A DNA stretch of 6,253 nucleotides from NCBI GenBank assembly GCA_964361435.1, contig CAYIAN010000030.1:1-6253 (forward strand), given 5' to 3'. Position numbers and translations under genes: made by a program. Source of the DNA: GWA2-46-10 sp964361435. GTDB lineage: Bacteria; Patescibacteriota; Minisyncoccia; UBA6257; Colwellbacteraceae. The notes beneath the pieces are model-generated. The model did no database searches, was not told the DNA's origin, and saw only the letters and a program-made list of their open reading frames with translations. Shown here in pieces: positions 6,119 through 6,253 of the stretch (position 1 is its first letter; each line of letters starts with the position of its first letter).

Positions 6119-6233
6119 TGCGGTTACAACTTATCAATAAACCTGCATCTGCGCCGGTTTTGAAAAAGCTCCTCCGTCTTTCACATATCATCTCCCAGCC
6201 GCAATACAACCACAGGATCGCGCTGGAAAACTT
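6119..6233. other. Unexplained 115-bp stretch between rpoC and adapter, probably chimeric
   Basis: RpoC similarity runs up to about 6118 and then ends abruptly. None of the three minus-strand frames here resembles the expected beta' N-terminal region (zinc finger, GHIELAAPVAHIWF-type segment, or the charged helix that follows), and the rpoC frame itself has three stops. The plus-strand frame from 6121 stays open to the window end (RLQLINKPASAPVLKKLL onward), but an open run of this length is expected by chance fairly often. With the adapter directly attached, the simplest reading is a chimeric fragment or erroneous read at a contig end. Confidence 0.6.
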
Positions 6234-6253
6234 AGATCGGAAGAGCGTCGTGT
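6234..6253 (+). other. Illumina TruSeq adapter remnant
   Basis: The final 20 bases, beginning AGATCGGAAGAGC and continuing CGTCGTGT (one shared C), match the common Illumina TruSeq adapter, the reverse complement of the read-1 sequencing primer end. It sits at the very edge of the window. This is technical sequence that was not trimmed before assembly and should be removed. It also shows that a library insert ended at 6233. Confidence 0.95.

Noticed and set aside
6131..6136. Stop-codon recoding to extend rpoC leftwards
   Set aside because: Both TGA and TAA are present in frame, the codons beyond do not encode beta' sequence, and no other gene in the window uses TGA as a sense codon.
1..6253. 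CRISPR arrays, tRNA or rRNA genes, insertion sequences, prophage or defence genes
   Set aside because: I found no regularly spaced repeats, tRNA-like cloverleaf, transposase motif or phage-like protein. Nearly all of the window is taken up by six recognisable genes.

Overview
The window looks like a fragment, probably an entire short contig, of a Candidate Phyla Radiation (Patescibacteria) genome, most likely Parcubacteria-like. This is an inference. It rests on moderate-to-low GC, very tight gene packing, diverged but complete housekeeping proteins, an rpsF-ssb-rpsR run with no rplI (L9) behind it, and a cell-wall protein fusing an L,D-transpeptidase to an S11 D,D-carboxypeptidase. All six genes read through with the standard code. 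Five of the six stop codons are TAG, one is TAA and none is TGA.

Layout: on the plus strand, positions 2-1276 hold the 3' part of the L,D-transpeptidase/D-Ala-D-Ala carboxypeptidase fusion gene, whose start lies off the left edge. The rest is one minus-strand block read from right to left: rpoC (RNA polymerase beta', 5' end missing), a 46-bp leader, rpsF (S6), a 41-bp gap with a possible promoter, ssb, a 1-bp gap, rpsR (S18), a 0-bp gap, and a PAP2-family membrane phosphatase. The phosphatase gene and the transpeptidase gene converge and overlap by 4 bp, with both TAG stops lying in one CTAG palindrome. No intergenic stretch exceeds 50 bp apart from the anomalous right end.

Right end: the last 20 bases (6234-6253) match the Illumina TruSeq adapter, so they are not genomic. 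The 115 bp between the adapter and recognisable rpoC (6119-6233) do not encode the missing beta' N-terminus in any frame and put stop codons directly upstream of the rpoC reading frame. The likeliest explanation is a chimeric or untrimmed read at the contig end rather than a natural split of rpoC.

Functionally the minus-strand block joins transcription (beta'), translation (S6 and S18, which form a heterodimer on the small subunit) and DNA maintenance (SSB). The two genes at the left concern the envelope: peptidoglycan cross-linking and trimming, and probably lipid-phosphate (undecaprenyl carrier) dephosphorylation. I found no CRISPR array, RNA gene, insertion sequence or convincing new system. 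The points most worth a second look are the contig-end artefact, the fusion enzyme with altered motifs, a Pro-to-Leu change at the trigger helix of beta', and the possible regulatory structure before rpsF.
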